Shown here in pieces: positions 10,971 to 11,303 of a DNA stretch of 11,303 nt. The DNA comes from Bryobacterales bacterium (GTDB lineage: Bacteria > Acidobacteriota > Terriglobia > Bryobacterales > Bryobacteraceae). Within the stretch, counting starts at the first letter, position 1. The number at the start of each line of letters is the position of its first letter. A model generated the notes under the pieces. The model was not told the DNA's origin and searched no databases. It saw only the letters and a program-made list of their open reading frames with translations. The position numbers and the translations under genes are program-made. Location: contig PKYZ01000855.1 in the NCBI GenBank assembly GCA_003132865.1, forward strand, positions 1 to 11,303, given 5' to 3'.

Positions 10971-11303
10971 TCAGGAAGCCTTGCGCCGTTTGCCGTAGAA
11001 CGGTGCCGGGCCGCGATGCTGGATACGGCGGCTGTCCCGCGCGCGGGAATTGCTGTCCTGATCGAGCGGCACGCCGCGCGTAGCGCCTACGTCGGCCATC
11101 GGCTGGCCGGTCTCCGCCAGCACTGGCACCTTGCCGATCAGGTTGGCGAGCCTAAGCAACGCCACGTCGCAGTACGCCGGGCTAAGTTCAACGCCGTAAC
11201 CCACGCGCCCATGCACGTGGGCGGCGGCGATGCTGGTCGCACTGCCCGTGAAGGGGTCGTACACGAGGTCATCCGCGTCGGTGAACGCCAGCACGAAGAA
11301 CTC
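10971..11303 (-). CDS. C-terminal part of a second DNA methyltransferase (5' end outside window)
   Basis: 110 residues, open to the window edge and ending at 10971. It carries only the C-terminal AdoMet-binding half of a beta-type methyltransferase: EFFVLAFTDADDLVYDPFTG, then SATSIAAAHVHGRVGYGVEL and SPAYCDVALLRL. This DPFTGS motif aligns with DPFLGS of the downstream gene, so two related enzymes lie in tandem on one strand, 59 bp apart. The last ~50 residues (from QPMADVGATRGV) are polar and Arg-rich and appear to be a disordered tail. The catalytic motif (DPPY/NPPY type) must lie beyond 11303, so base specificity cannot be judged. A GTG at 11294 is in frame but internal, because homology continues upstream of it. 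Confidence 0.82.
   Translation of the reverse strand, partial: EFFVLAFTDADDLVYDPFTGSATSIAAAHVHGRVGYGVELSPAYCDVALLRLANLIGKVPVLAETGQPMADVGATRGVPLDQDSNSRARDSRRIQHRGPAPFYGKRRKAS

Noticed and set aside
1..11303. CRISPR array, tRNA, rRNA, integrase attachment repeats
   Set aside because: I looked for regularly spaced direct repeats, cloverleaf-like segments and long direct repeats at the element edges and found none that I could support by eye.

Overview
The window looks like an integrated phage or phage-satellite region in a GC-rich soil-type bacterium. An acidobacterial host (Solibacter/Bryobacter-like) is my best guess, from the style of the small hypothetical proteins, the secreted coiled-coil protein and the DUF3489 protein. 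This is inference; no rRNA or other marker gene is present.

Layout. 1-1354: the 3' end of an unrecognised plus-strand gene, then a minus-strand gene for a secreted, coiled-coil protein. 1355-4391: a regulation and replication block with a small XRE regulator (+), a 105-bp iteron-like inverted repeat, a minus-strand SF3 helicase of the P4 'phage/plasmid primase' type, an excisionase-like HTH protein (-), and a divergent XRE repressor-like gene (+) with a shared operator region full of GTGCAT half-sites. 4392-7051: a packaging block on the minus strand with terminase small and large (GpA-type) subunits and a 28-codon coupled ORF in place of the expected head genes. 7191-7740: a histone-H1-like/DUF3489 DNA-binding protein (+) with a clear terminator. 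7741-9343: an accessory zone with two copies of one promoter plus structured leader, each ahead of a different small plus-strand ORF that meets a small minus-strand ORF tail to tail, and a decayed IS1-family transposase between them. 9373-11303: a minus-strand DNA-modification operon with the end of one DNA methyltransferase, a ParB-domain/DNA methyltransferase fusion, and small downstream ORFs.

How they may work together. The divergent repressor and excisionase-like gene probably form the lysogeny switch. The SF3 helicase would act at an origin, possibly the iteron-like repeat at its own 3' end. TerS and TerL would cut and package DNA. The methyltransferases would protect it from host restriction. 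No integrase, portal, capsid or tail gene lies in the window, so complete prophage, satellite (P4/PICI-like) and decayed remnant remain open.

Most notable: (i) the mirror-symmetric CTGACG repeat array at 1711-1815, (ii) the duplicated leader at 7803-8027 and 8688-8889, with a stem supported by one compensatory base-pair change, and (iii) the doubly leaderless-looking divergent promoter at 3652-3735.
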